In this document: piece by piece, positions 7,620 through 16,849 of the stretch
Layout of the letters: the number at the start of each line of letters is the position of its first letter
Position numbering within the stretch: the stretch's first letter is position 1
Source: Scalindua sp964344685
GTDB lineage: Bacteria; Planctomycetota; Brocadiia; Brocadiales; Scalinduaceae
Direction of reading: 5' to 3'
DNA length: 64,000 nt
Assembly (NCBI GenBank): GCA_964344685.1
Contig: CAYFOK010000018.1
Span: forward strand, 1-64,000
Program-made: the position numbers and the translations under genes
The notes under the pieces: generated by a model
The model's input: the letters and a program-made list of their open reading frames with translations, nothing else
The model's database searches: none
What the model was told of the DNA's origin: nothing

Positions 7620-9170
7620 CTAAAATAATTCTTTTTTTAAAAAATCATCTACCGGGTTCCAGTATTCGGGAGATTTTTTTATAACGCCCTCATGTCCTTT
7701 ACCCCCATCTTTTTGCCTCTTGATATCAGCGAAGAGCCCTTTTTCTATAGAATCAAAAAGGCCTGTCTCTTCAACTTCCTTCAAAAAATCAATTGTCTTG
7801 TCTAAAATTTCTTTTGCCCTTCCGGCAATTATACCATCCTTTTTGAATTCTATCTCTTCAGAAAAATCTGCCATATTGTTCATAACATATTTTGCATTTT
7901 CGACTGCAAGAAAACGGTCCTGCATATGAGGTGTATGGATGGCTTCTGTCAGCATTCCCAGCAAATGAATCGACTGGTTTGTAGTCTTTGAAACAAAATT
8001 AAACATAGTATTCATAGCATATGCCTTAAAAATATTTCCTGTCATGAATTTTGTTGGAGGCATGTATTTAAGTGGATAGTCCGGGAATATCTCCCTTGCC
8101 ATTTGTGCCTGGGCCAGTTCGTACAGGAATCCGTTCTTGATCCCCGGCGCCATTTCAAAGGCGTGCCCAAGGCCTGTCAGGTGGTGCGGAAGGCCGGCAT
8201 TATCGGCAAATTGAGCATTTATCAATTGAGATGCAAGGACGGTATACGCTTTTTCGTATGCGTCAGAGGTAGTTAAATAATTATCCTCTCCGGTGTTGAT
8301 GACGATATGCGCAAATGAATTGAGCATTCTTGAAAAGTGCTGATCAACAAATGTTCTGTACATGTTGATATTACGAAAGAGTACTCCGTACATGGAATCA
8401 TTCAGCATCATATCAAGACGTTCCATAGAACCCATAACAGCTATTTCCGGCATACAAAGCCCTGAACAGTAATTTACAAGGTGTACATAACGTTTTACTT
8501 TTTCAGAAACATTATCAATGGCCTTACGCATAATCCTGAAATTTTCCTGAGTTGCGTAGGTCCCGCAAAAACCCTCTGTTGTTGCTCCGTGCGGCACATA
8601 ATCCAGAAGGCTCTGGCCTGCCGTACGTATTACGGCTATTACATCTGCTCCCTGCTCAGCCGCTGCCTCAGCCTGCTTTACATCTTCGTAGATATTCCCG
8701 GTAGCAACAATAAGATAGAGTAGTGGAGAATTTTTATTTTTATCATATTCGTCCAGTTTTCGATTACGGTAGTCCACGTTCTTTCTGACAAGACTACTGT
8801 ATTTCAGGATAAGCTCTTCAGCCTTTTTTTCAATATGTGCAAAATCTATAAATCCAAGCGTTGAAATGTCGAGGCCGTCTGCTATTGCTTCATTCAATTC
8901 AGATACAGAAATATCCTTTTTAAGCATAGCGTTAACGTAATAACCGGCTGCACCACAGGAAAGATGTTCTTTTATTGAAGAGACTGCAAGATTGGGAACC
9001 GGGATTCCGCCTGCATTGATTCCATCTGCTCCCAGGACTCGCAGGGTTGCTCTTTCAACGGTATCAGTGGTGTGTTTGTCAATAAACTTCTGTATGGGAC
9101 TGACTATATTAAGTGCCAATGTTCTGGCCTGATCAATTTTATCCAATGATAAATCAAGTTTGTTTCGCAT
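7620..9170 (-). CDS. kamD: D-lysine/beta-lysine 5,6-aminomutase, large subunit
   Basis: A 516-residue catalytic TIM-barrel subunit, the normal length for KamD. It opens with the characteristic LDLSLDKIDQARTLALNI and contains conserved stretches such as VERATLRVLGADG, VIAVIRTAGQSLLDYVPHGATTEGFGGT-like sequence near residues 180-205 and LPHHLTGLGHAFEMAP. It binds substrate and PLP while KamE carries the cobalamin. It is preceded by a good GGGAAGGAAT-like ribosome-binding site and lies between kamA and kamE, the usual order in lysine-fermenting bacteria. Start at 9170 fits the family. Confidence 0.93.
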   Translation of the reverse strand: MRNKLDLSLDKIDQARTLALNIVSPIQKFIDKHTTDTVERATLRVLGADGINAGGIPVPNLAVSSIKEHLSCGAAGYYVNAMLKKDISVSELNEAIADGLDISTLGFIDFAHIEKKAEELILKYSSLVRKNVDYRNRKLDEYDKNKNSPLLYLIVATGNIYEDVKQAEAAAEQGADVIAVIRTAGQSLLDYVPHGATTEGFCGTYATQENFRIMRKAIDNVSEKVKRYVHLVNYCSGLCMPEIAVMGSMERLDMMLNDSMYGVLFRNINMYRTFVDQHFSRMLNSFAHIVINTGEDNYLTTSDAYEKAYTVLASQLINAQFADNAGLPHHLTGLGHAFEMAPGIKNGFLYELAQAQMAREIFPDYPLKYMPPTKFMTGNIFKAYAMNTMFNFVSKTTNQSIHLLGMLTEAIHTPHMQDRFLAVENAKYVMNNMADFSEEIEFKKDGIIAGRAKEILDKTIDFLKEVEETGLFDSIEKGLFADIKRQKDGGKGHEGVIKKSPEYWNPVDDFLKKELF

Positions 9171-9270
9171 TTCGATATTCCTTCCCTTTCGGGAGGATTC
9201 CTACTGGATTCATTGAGAAAGCAATGTTTGTCATGTGCTTGCTTGTTTGACTTCTACAAGGTATTGAGCA

Positions 9271-10524
9271 TTACCGTCTTTTCAGATTTTCAGGTTTCAG
9301 GTAAAGCCTTTCTCCGTCGAGAAGCTTTGCAACACCATCCAGTGGTTTATACCTTTCATCATCACAAATATGACACTTTCCACAGTCTGAGACTACGTCT
9401 TCCGGTTGTGTGTAGGTGGTAATTATACCTTCGTAATTACGTAATGCGAACCTTCTGTCGGACTGTGATAGTATATAATTTGGCATAATTGGAATCTTTC
9501 CTCCGCCACCGGGTGCATCAACAACGAACGTAGGTACTGCCATACCAGTTGTATGTCCGCGAAGATTTTCGATTATTTCCATTCCTTTAACGATGGATGT
9601 CCTGAAATGGCCAATTCCCATTGAAAGATCACACTGGTATATGTAGTAAGGTTTTACTCTTATCATTAAAAGATCATGCACGAGCTTCTTCATGATGAAC
9701 GGACAATCATTGACATCTTTCAACAGGACTGACTGATTACCTACAGGGATTCCGGCATTGTTAAGTCTTTCGCAAGCATCTTTTGTCTCGTAAGTAATCT
9801 CTTTAGGATGGTTGAAATGTGTATTAAGATAAATCGGGTGGTATTTTCTCAGCATCTCTACCAAAGAGTCGGTAATTCTCTGAGGCAGTACAACCGGCAT
9901 TCTACTCCCTATTCGGATAATCTCAACGTGCTCGATTTCACGTACTCGTCTGATAATTTGTTCTAGATGATCATCACTAAATGTGAGGGGGTCTCCGCCT
10001 GAAATCAGTACATCTCTGATCTCTTTGTGATTCCGGATGTACGTAAGGCACTTATTTAAATGCTGTTCCGGGAGTGTCTCATCATGGACACCAACAACCC
10101 TCCTGCGTGTGCAGTGGCGGCAGTACATTGAACATATACGTGTTACAAGGAATAATACCCTGTCAGGATACCTGTGAGTAAGGCCGGTAACCGGTGAATC
10201 AGCATCTTCATGCAGTGGGTCGATATAATCATTTTCAGAGACGTTTAACTCCTGGATTCTTGGCACGGCCTGAAGCCTTACAGGACAACGTTTATATTTA
10301 TTGTCCATTAATGCGGCATAATACGGAGTGATACTCATATCAAATTTGAGTAGACATTTCTCCAGCTCTTTTTCTTCCCTCTTATCAAGCTCAATAATTT
10401 TCTTTAATGTGGAGATATCCCGAATAGTATTTCTAAGTTGCCACTTCCAATCATCCCAGTCTCTTTCACTGATATTCTGGAAAAGGGGGATAGTATTGTA
10501 TATTGTTTTAGAATATTTCTTCAT
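9271..10524 (-). CDS. kamA: L-lysine 2,3-aminomutase (radical SAM)
   Basis: Converts L-lysine to L-beta-lysine, the first step of the pathway. The 417 residues match the characterised enzyme. The radical-SAM cluster motif CSMYCRHC is at residues 131-138 (C131, C135, C138). The lysine-recognition aspartates are visible in QCDLSMGIGHF and TFVVDAPGGGG, and the PLP lysine in GGGGKIPIMPNY. The C-terminal zinc cysteines are in DCGKCHICDDE. These features separate it from EpmB and from glutamate 2,3-aminomutase. It sits between kdd and kamD on the same strand. In other organisms KamA can also make beta-lysine osmolytes with AblB, but no ablB is present here. Confidence 0.94.
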   Translation of the reverse strand: MKKYSKTIYNTIPLFQNISERDWDDWKWQLRNTIRDISTLKKIIELDKREEKELEKCLLKFDMSITPYYAALMDNKYKRCPVRLQAVPRIQELNVSENDYIDPLHEDADSPVTGLTHRYPDRVLFLVTRICSMYCRHCTRRRVVGVHDETLPEQHLNKCLTYIRNHKEIRDVLISGGDPLTFSDDHLEQIIRRVREIEHVEIIRIGSRMPVVLPQRITDSLVEMLRKYHPIYLNTHFNHPKEITYETKDACERLNNAGIPVGNQSVLLKDVNDCPFIMKKLVHDLLMIRVKPYYIYQCDLSMGIGHFRTSIVKGMEIIENLRGHTTGMAVPTFVVDAPGGGGKIPIMPNYILSQSDRRFALRNYEGIITTYTQPEDVVSDCGKCHICDDERYKPLDGVAKLLDGERLYLKPENLKRR

Positions 10525-10538
10525 ATCATTCTCTTTCC

Positions 10539-11594
10539 TTAACAGTAAATCGATTCGTAAAGCTTTCTTATTTTTTCAGATTCTCGTAGAATATTAAGGG
10601 CTGCTTCCGCGTGTCCTTTTGCATATCCATTTCCAATAACCATTTCTATATCCCTGCCTATTCCTTCAGCTCCCAAAGCTGCTTTAGAGAATGAAGTAGC
10701 CATACTGAAGAAGTAAATTTTACCTCCTTCCCGGCATATGAGAATAGAAGCCAATTCAGTGTCCGGAACGTTAACACAATTTATGACCAGGTCGGCCAAT
10801 CTGCCGTTAGTAACTTCTGATATTTGTTTAAAACACGATAACGCATCTTGTGCATCTGACTTTATAATAGAATCACACAGGTCTGCCGTTTCAAGATTTT
10901 TTATACTTTTATCTGAATGTCCAATACCTATTATTTTTCCATTTGTTCCCAGCTTTTTCCTTGCCGCATAAGTACAAAGGATACCCGATTTACCGCCAGC
11001 TCCGATTATGACTACAATATTTCCGGGGCTGATTAATCTGGATGTTTGTGCCGGCGCTCCGCATACATCCAGTACAGCCAGGGTCAGTGGAAGAGGGATA
11101 TCGTCCGGTATTCCGGTGTAGATAGAGGATTCAAAAAGTACCGCCTTGCCGTCAACTTCTACCTGGGCGGTGTCATTTTTAACCTCATTAATATTGAAAA
11201 TTTTTAAAGGTGTAAGAGAAAGGGATACCAGACTGACTATTCCGTCATCTTTTTTCAGATTACATCTTTTGCTTAATTTTTTTCCAACACAATCTATACT
11301 GCCTGTCAAGATACCGCCTGAGCCGGTAATGGGATTCTGCAGCTTTCCACGCTCATCAATTATTTTGAAGATAATCTCTCTTATTCTTCCTTCGTCACCT
11401 TCAGCTTCCTTCCTGATCTGAGCGAAACTTGCCGAATCGATATTTAATGACTTTACATTAACAAGGATTTCATTATCCCAGATAGTGGTTATGTCATTAT
11501 TTAGTTTTTCCGCAGGCTGAGGGAGTGCACCTTTCGGACTAATTACTCGGTGGCTTCCAAATTGATCTCCATCTTTAATATATTTTAGTAGCAT
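10539..11594 (-). CDS. kdd: L-erythro-3,5-diaminohexanoate dehydrogenase
   Basis: A 351-residue NAD(P)-dependent oxidoreductase that oxidatively deaminates 3,5-diaminohexanoate to 3-keto-5-aminohexanoate and ammonia. The opening GDQFGSHRVISPKGALPQ and the Rossmann motif VVIIGAGGKSGILCTYAARKK near residue 195 are typical of Kdd. The start codon lies one base beyond the kce stop, which implies coupled translation. Position in the cluster and motifs both support the call. Confidence 0.9.
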   Translation of the reverse strand: MLLKYIKDGDQFGSHRVISPKGALPQPAEKLNNDITTIWDNEILVNVKSLNIDSASFAQIRKEAEGDEGRIREIIFKIIDERGKLQNPITGSGGILTGSIDCVGKKLSKRCNLKKDDGIVSLVSLSLTPLKIFNINEVKNDTAQVEVDGKAVLFESSIYTGIPDDIPLPLTLAVLDVCGAPAQTSRLISPGNIVVIIGAGGKSGILCTYAARKKLGTNGKIIGIGHSDKSIKNLETADLCDSIIKSDAQDALSCFKQISEVTNGRLADLVINCVNVPDTELASILICREGGKIYFFSMATSFSKAALGAEGIGRDIEMVIGNGYAKGHAEAALNILRESEKIRKLYESIYC

Positions 11595-11595
11595 A

Positions 11596-12417
11596 TTATC
11601 GTTTTCTCAGTTTAAGTATTTCTCTTACATAATCAGGCCCGGCTATTTCACAGCCAATTTCTTTTGCTATGCGTACGGCACGTTCTACAAGTTGAGCATT
11701 ACTTTCAGCTAACACTCCCTTAGCGTAATAGACGTTATCTTCAAGTCCAACACGAATAAACCCACCGAAAGAGATAGCTCCATAGATTGCCTTAAGAGAT
11801 GCTTTACCGCCAATTCCAATAGCAGTCCAGAAACTACTCTCTGGCAGCCGTTTTACCAAAAATCCAAGAGTTTCTGTATCATAACGTATTCCGCCCGGTG
11901 CATTCAAAACTATTCCATAGTGAAATGGTTCCTTGAGAATCCCTTCCTTAATCAGGGCAAGAGACGAATCAATGTGTGATAAGTCAAAGCATTCAAGAGT
12001 AGGGCGAATATTATGGTCCTGCATGATACCGGCTACCTTTTTGATCATCGGAAGTGTATTTACAATATATTCATCTCCGAAATTGATGGTGCCACAATCT
12101 AAGGATGCTATTTCCGGTTCAAGTTGCAGTGGTTGTATTCGCTCATCAAGGGACATTCCGACGGCACCGCCGGTGGTAACTTCGATTACGATGTCACATT
12201 TTCTTCTTATTATTTCTATTGTTTCTTTAAAAATCTTTAAATCCTGAGTTGGTAAACCGTCTTTATCCCTCACGTGAAGATGGATAATCGATGCTCCGGC
12301 ATTGTAAGCATCATAGGCTGCCTGACCAATTTCTTCAGGTGTAACAGGAAGATTCCTGTTATCTTGCCTGGTCGTTTCTGCTCCGGTAATGGCACAGGTT
12401 ATTACTATTTTATACAT
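11596..12417 (-). CDS. kce: 3-keto-5-aminohexanoate cleavage enzyme
   Basis: A 273-residue TIM-barrel enzyme of the BKACE family. It reacts 3-keto-5-aminohexanoate with acetyl-CoA to give 3-aminobutyryl-CoA and acetoacetate. Zinc ligands are visible as HLHVRD (residues 46-51) and the glutamate in VGLEDN near residue 230. The N-terminal ITCAITGAETT is typical. It lies between the thiolase (6 bases) and kdd (1 base), so the three genes are very likely translated from one message. Confidence 0.92.
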   Translation of the reverse strand: MYKIVITCAITGAETTRQDNRNLPVTPEEIGQAAYDAYNAGASIIHLHVRDKDGLPTQDLKIFKETIEIIRRKCDIVIEVTTGGAVGMSLDERIQPLQLEPEIASLDCGTINFGDEYIVNTLPMIKKVAGIMQDHNIRPTLECFDLSHIDSSLALIKEGILKEPFHYGIVLNAPGGIRYDTETLGFLVKRLPESSFWTAIGIGGKASLKAIYGAISFGGFIRVGLEDNVYYAKGVLAESNAQLVERAVRIAKEIGCEIAGPDYVREILKLRKR

Positions 12418-12423
12418 TTTATT

Positions 12424-13602
12424 TTATAAAGCCTTTATTGCGATACTCATGGCGCCTCCTCCGCCCAGGCATAAAGTTGCCAATCCTGTTTCCTTCTTTC
12501 TTTGTCTTAGTGAGTGAATTAATGTAACCAGGATTCTGGCGCCACTTGCTCCAATAGGGTGGCCAAGGGCAATAGCACCGCCATTAACATTTATTTTTTC
12601 AGGATCAAGGCAAAGATCTTTAATTACTGCAAGCGCCTGGGCGGCAAAAGCCTCATTTACTTCAATTAAATCAAAGTCCTCAATCTTAAGTGATGTTTTT
12701 TTCAGGAGCTTTTTTACCGCATTGACAGGAGCGATAGTAAACCATTTGGGGTCTACATGCGCTGAACCATAACCAATAATTTCAGCAATTGGTTTTAGAT
12801 TTAATTTTCCAGCCGTTTCCCCGGACATGAGAAGGAGTGCCGCTGCACCATCATTTAATCCCGGTGCATTTCCTGCAGTAATAGTTCCTTTGTCACTAAA
12901 GGCGGATTTTAATGCGGATAGTTGTTCAATGCTGGTATCGTATCTTATGCTCTCATCTATATCAACAGCCTTTTCATGCCTGCCTTTTTTTACAAATACA
13001 GGTATAATTTCTTCGGCAAACTTTCCTGATCTTGTCGCCTCAGCAGCTTTTTTATGACTTTGAAGGGCAAAATCATCCTGTTCTTCTCTGGTTATTTTGT
13101 ATTTATCAACTGCAAACTCGCACAAAGTACCCATGTGGACATTATTATAGCAGTCCCAAAGTCCGTCAAAAACAAGCGAGTCTATTATTTTAGAATCACC
13201 AAGCTTCTTTCCTTTTCTCATTTCTCTCAAGAGAAATGGTGTATTGGACATGCTCTCCATTCCTCCTGCAATAACAATTTCAGATTCTTCAAGGATTATC
13301 GACTGAGCGGCTAACGTTACGGCCTTAAGACCTGAAGCGCACACCTTATTTACTGTAAAGGCCGCGACTGTGTTCGGGAGTCCGCCTGTCAGGGCTGCCT
13401 GTCTTGCAGGATTCTGTCCTATTCCGGCTGAAATTACGTTTCCAAGGATTGCCTCATCGACTAGAGAAGGATCTATTCCTGTTGCTTTAAGAATATTCTC
13501 AATAACTTTAGCGCAGAGTTGAGGTGCTGTTAGAGATGATAATTTTCCCTGCAGCTTTCCAATTGGTGATCTACCGGCACTGACAATTACAATTTTTTTC
13601 AT
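12424..13602 (-). CDS. acetyl-CoA acetyltransferase (thiolase)
   Basis: A 392-residue degradative-type thiolase that splits acetoacetyl-CoA into two acetyl-CoA. The nucleophilic cysteine is residue 88 in NKVCASGLKA. The second active-site region GGAIALGHPIGASG and the C-terminal catalytic cysteine in CLGGGGAM are intact. As first gene of the cluster it closes the pathway, consuming acetoacetyl-CoA from the synthetase and possibly from the aminotransferase, and returning the acetyl-CoA that Kce needs. The 133 bases upstream, to the ribonucleotide reductase stop, probably hold the operon promoter, though I see no clear box or riboswitch there. Confidence 0.92.
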   Translation of the reverse strand: MKKIVIVSAGRSPIGKLQGKLSSLTAPQLCAKVIENILKATGIDPSLVDEAILGNVISAGIGQNPARQAALTGGLPNTVAAFTVNKVCASGLKAVTLAAQSIILEESEIVIAGGMESMSNTPFLLREMRKGKKLGDSKIIDSLVFDGLWDCYNNVHMGTLCEFAVDKYKITREEQDDFALQSHKKAAEATRSGKFAEEIIPVFVKKGRHEKAVDIDESIRYDTSIEQLSALKSAFSDKGTITAGNAPGLNDGAAALLLMSGETAGKLNLKPIAEIIGYGSAHVDPKWFTIAPVNAVKKLLKKTSLKIEDFDLIEVNEAFAAQALAVIKDLCLDPEKINVNGGAIALGHPIGASGARILVTLIHSLRQRKKETGLATLCLGGGGAMSIAIKAL

Positions 13603-13735
13603 TGTATAGATCCGAAAGATTTTAAAACCAATTTACTTACTATCGTATCGAAAGGCTATTTATTAACTTACTCTATTTTACCTGTAATTGAGCATTTTGT
13701 GTAGCTATAACCGTTATTCTGTCATATAGATTTAC

Positions 13736-15466
13736 TCAAGTGCACTCTGTCGAAAGTACCTGTGACATTCTGCTTTTGTCTCTATATATGGTAATTCCCT
13801 TGCAACCGCTCTTATATGCTAATAAAAAAACTTTTTCCACCTCTTCAACAGTTGATCCCTTTGGAAGATTAATAGTTTTGGAAACAGCATTGTCTATGTA
13901 TTTCTGGCAAGTGGCCTGTATTTTTACGTGAAATTCAGGCGAAACATCTCTTGATGTAATAAACACCCTTTTTATGTCATCGGGAATGTATTTGAGATTT
14001 TGTATTGACCCTTCCTTTTTAACATCTTCCAGGAGACTTTCTGAATAAATCCCCCGTTTTTTCGTAATTTCTTCAAACAATGGGTGTATTCCAGGTAAAC
14101 CATCTTTTACGAGTACGTGCTGTTTGTAGACAAGAGCAAACAGTGGCTCGATTCCGCTGGAGCAATCAGCAATTATACTGATTGTACCTGTAGGTGCTAT
14201 TGTTGTCCTCGTTGCATTTCTATATTTAAACTTTTTGTTTTTGGCATAAATACTTTCCTGATAATTCGGAAAAACTCCACGTTCTGCAGCAAGTTTGACA
14301 GATTTGTCATTTGCTTTTTGAGAGAAAAAACTCATAAGTTTGTCCGTGAACAATATGGCTTCTTCTGAATTATAAGGAATGTTGAGTTTAATGAGTAGAT
14401 CGGCAAATCCCATAATTCCCAATCCAATCTTCCTGTTCCCCTTTGTTAAAGATTCAATTTGAGCTAGTGGATACTTGCTTACGTCAATAATGTTGTCAAG
14501 GAAGTGAACGGCAAGGTGTATTGTTTCTTCCAGATTTTTCCAGTCGAGTCCGTAGTGGCCGTTAATGCACTTTACCATCTTTGAAACATTTATTGATCCT
14601 AAAACGCATGCTTCATAAGGTATTAAAGGCTGTTCACCGCATGGATTTGTTCCTTCCATTTTCCCAATTAATGGTGTAGGATTAGCAGCGTTAATGGTAT
14701 CAATAAAGAGAACTCCCGGTTCACCGTTTTTCCAGGCGGAATAAACGATTTTTTTAAAAAGCTCTTTGGCGTTTATTGTATCAGTAATGATTTTTGTTCT
14801 TGGATTGACCAGTGGGAAAGTCTGATTCTTTTCAACGGCTTGCATAAATGCGTCGGTAATGCCTATAGAAATGTTGAAATTTGTCAACACTCCTTCAGAA
14901 TGCTTTGCACTGATAAAATCCATAATATCGGGATGGTTTACATTTAATACAGCCATGTTTGCCCCTCGTCTAAGGCCGCCCTGGTTTATGGCTTCTGTTG
15001 CTTCATTAAAGACATTCATAAATGATACAGGGCCACTTGCCAGACCGCATGAAGTACTTACAATATCGTTCTTTGGCCTTATATGAGAAAAGCTGAAACC
15101 GGTTCCTCCTCCGCTTTTATGGATTAAAGCGGCCAGCTTTACCGTTTCGAAGATACTTTCGATGGAGTCTTCTACCGGTAAAACGAAACAGGCAAGTAAC
15201 TGCTGCAGGTTTCTGCTTGCATTCATCAATGTGGGCGAGTTAGGTAAGAATTGCAGCGATGACATAAGGTCGTAAAACTTTTTTTCAAGTGAGAGAACAT
15301 CAGCTTTTTTGTTGTAAATTAAATCTGCTGAAGCTGCGTTTTCAGCTATTCTGCGGAACATATCCTCAGGTGATTCAGTGGAATTGCCGGAGGCATCTTT
15401 CTTTAAATACCTTTTTTCGAGTACTAATCTGGCATTTGGTGATAAAAAAAGAGTATTCTTTTTCAT
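13736..15466 (-). CDS. nrdJ: adenosylcobalamin-dependent (class II) ribonucleotide reductase
   Basis: Reduces ribonucleotides to deoxyribonucleotides without oxygen, using adenosylcobalamin. Hallmarks of the class II family are LLACFVLPVEDS, HKSGGGTGFSFSHIRP, the central NFNISIGITDAFM and the active-site NPCGEQPL. At 576 residues it ends shortly after GITIYRDKSRM, with a single cysteine three residues from the end. Longer family members carry an extra C-terminal cysteine pair that re-reduces the active site, so this is a short form and may rely on another reductant. It is transcribed toward the thiolase, 133 bases away, and diverges from the serine hydrolase gene 76 bases away. Confidence 0.9.
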   Translation of the reverse strand: MKKNTLFLSPNARLVLEKRYLKKDASGNSTESPEDMFRRIAENAASADLIYNKKADVLSLEKKFYDLMSSLQFLPNSPTLMNASRNLQQLLACFVLPVEDSIESIFETVKLAALIHKSGGGTGFSFSHIRPKNDIVSTSCGLASGPVSFMNVFNEATEAINQGGLRRGANMAVLNVNHPDIMDFISAKHSEGVLTNFNISIGITDAFMQAVEKNQTFPLVNPRTKIITDTINAKELFKKIVYSAWKNGEPGVLFIDTINAANPTPLIGKMEGTNPCGEQPLIPYEACVLGSINVSKMVKCINGHYGLDWKNLEETIHLAVHFLDNIIDVSKYPLAQIESLTKGNRKIGLGIMGFADLLIKLNIPYNSEEAILFTDKLMSFFSQKANDKSVKLAAERGVFPNYQESIYAKNKKFKYRNATRTTIAPTGTISIIADCSSGIEPLFALVYKQHVLVKDGLPGIHPLFEEITKKRGIYSESLLEDVKKEGSIQNLKYIPDDIKRVFITSRDVSPEFHVKIQATCQKYIDNAVSKTINLPKGSTVEEVEKVFLLAYKSGCKGITIYRDKSRMSQVLSTECT

Positions 15467-15542
15467 GATTTTTCATTTTAACCCCGTGTACCCTGGAATC
15501 AAAGGGAAATTATCAATTTGAAATCTGTCGGAGATCCTGTTT

Positions 15543-16775
15543 TTGTATATAAAGATTAAAGTACCAGAAGAAATAAAGAGCGTTACCAGCTACAAACCTG
15601 AAGATGAAGTAGACCCTGCTGATGCAGGCATGAGTAAGAGGGGGGTAGAGTCCATCTGGTCAGCAGTAGAAGACCTCTACCGTACAGGGATTCATCCGGC
15701 AATTTCATTCTGTCTCCGTCGCCGAGGTAAGATTGTGATTAAACGGGCAATCGGGCATGCCAGGGGTAATGGCCCAGGTGATGGACCGGATACTGAAAAG
15801 ATACCGGCTACACCTGATACCCCAATCTGCCTGTTCTCTGCCTCTAAAGCAGTTACTGCGATGCTTATCCACCTGCTGGTGGAACGTGGTGAAATCAATA
15901 TGATGGACCCTGTAAGAAATTATATTCCTGAGTTTGTTTCCTATGGAAAAGAAGATATTACAATCTATCACATCCTTACACATCGCGGTGGTATTCACAC
16001 TCTTCCACGTAGTCTAGACCCGGAAATTGTGTTTGATCACGATGCGTTTACAAAATTGTTGTGTGAGTCGAAGCATGTGTCACAAGGTGGGAGACGGATG
16101 GCGTATCACGCAATCACCGGTGGTTTTATCCTGAGTGAAATTGTACGACGTGTTACCGGTAAGGATATCAGGGAACTTCTGATCGAGATACTGAAAAAAC
16201 CGCTTGGCTTCCGTTACTTTAATTACGGCACATGTGATGGGGATAGTGATAAGGTTGCCGTCAATTATTTTTCCGGTTGGCCTGTGATATTTCCTTTTTC
16301 AATCCATATTAAAAGGGCACTAGGTGCTTCATGGAAGGATATCGTGCGTATTTCCGATGATACACGTTTCATGAAGGAGATTATTCCTTCCGGAAACATG
16401 GTATCTACCGCTGATGAGATGTCACGTTTTTTTCAATTATTGCTTAATGGAGGAGAGTTGGATGGTGTACGTGTCTTTGATCCAATCACTATCAGACGTG
16501 CAACTATGGCGGCGGGGAGACTGGCAATCGATCGTACTGTGATGCTACCTATGCGTTATAGTGCCGGCCTGATACTTGGGAGCAATCCTATGGGTATGTA
16601 TGGCCCTTTTACCCAGAATGCGTTCGGGCATCCTGGATTCAGCAATATCATATGCTGGGCAGATTACGATCGTGACATTGCGGTATCGCTCCTCAATACC
16701 GGCAAGGCATTTCTGGGAAAACACCTTATACCACTTTTCCGGTTGTTGGCATGCATTTCCTGGTACTGCCGTTAA
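15543..16775 (+). CDS. serine hydrolase, class C beta-lactamase/esterase type
   Basis: A 410-residue protein of the beta-lactamase-related superfamily. The SxxK nucleophile motif is in FSASKAVTAML (about residue 98), a tyrosine motif is plausibly in AYHAITGG near residue 182, and an HPGFSN segment near the end replaces the KTG-like motif. No signal peptide is visible, which argues for an intracellular esterase or peptidase rather than a secreted lactamase. The start is TTG at 15543, supported by GGAGA about eight bases upstream; the next ATG (15630) would remove 29 residues. Confidence 0.75.
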   Translation: MYIKIKVPEEIKSVTSYKPEDEVDPADAGMSKRGVESIWSAVEDLYRTGIHPAISFCLRRRGKIVIKRAIGHARGNGPGDGPDTEKIPATPDTPICLFSASKAVTAMLIHLLVERGEINMMDPVRNYIPEFVSYGKEDITIYHILTHRGGIHTLPRSLDPEIVFDHDAFTKLLCESKHVSQGGRRMAYHAITGGFILSEIVRRVTGKDIRELLIEILKKPLGFRYFNYGTCDGDSDKVAVNYFSGWPVIFPFSIHIKRALGASWKDIVRISDDTRFMKEIIPSGNMVSTADEMSRFFQLLLNGGELDGVRVFDPITIRRATMAAGRLAIDRTVMLPMRYSAGLILGSNPMGMYGPFTQNAFGHPGFSNIICWADYDRDIAVSLLNTGKAFLGKHLIPLFRLLACISWYCR

Positions 16776-16849
16776 GGGGAGAAAAAGGAAGTGTATCTTT
16801 ATATGTATCTCTTCTCTGCTTCTGTAGATAACTGGTAATTGGCCCCAGT

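Noticed and set aside
13603..13735. Cobalamin or lysine riboswitch before the lysine operon
   Set aside because: The 133-base gap has no B12-box or lysine-riboswitch core visible.
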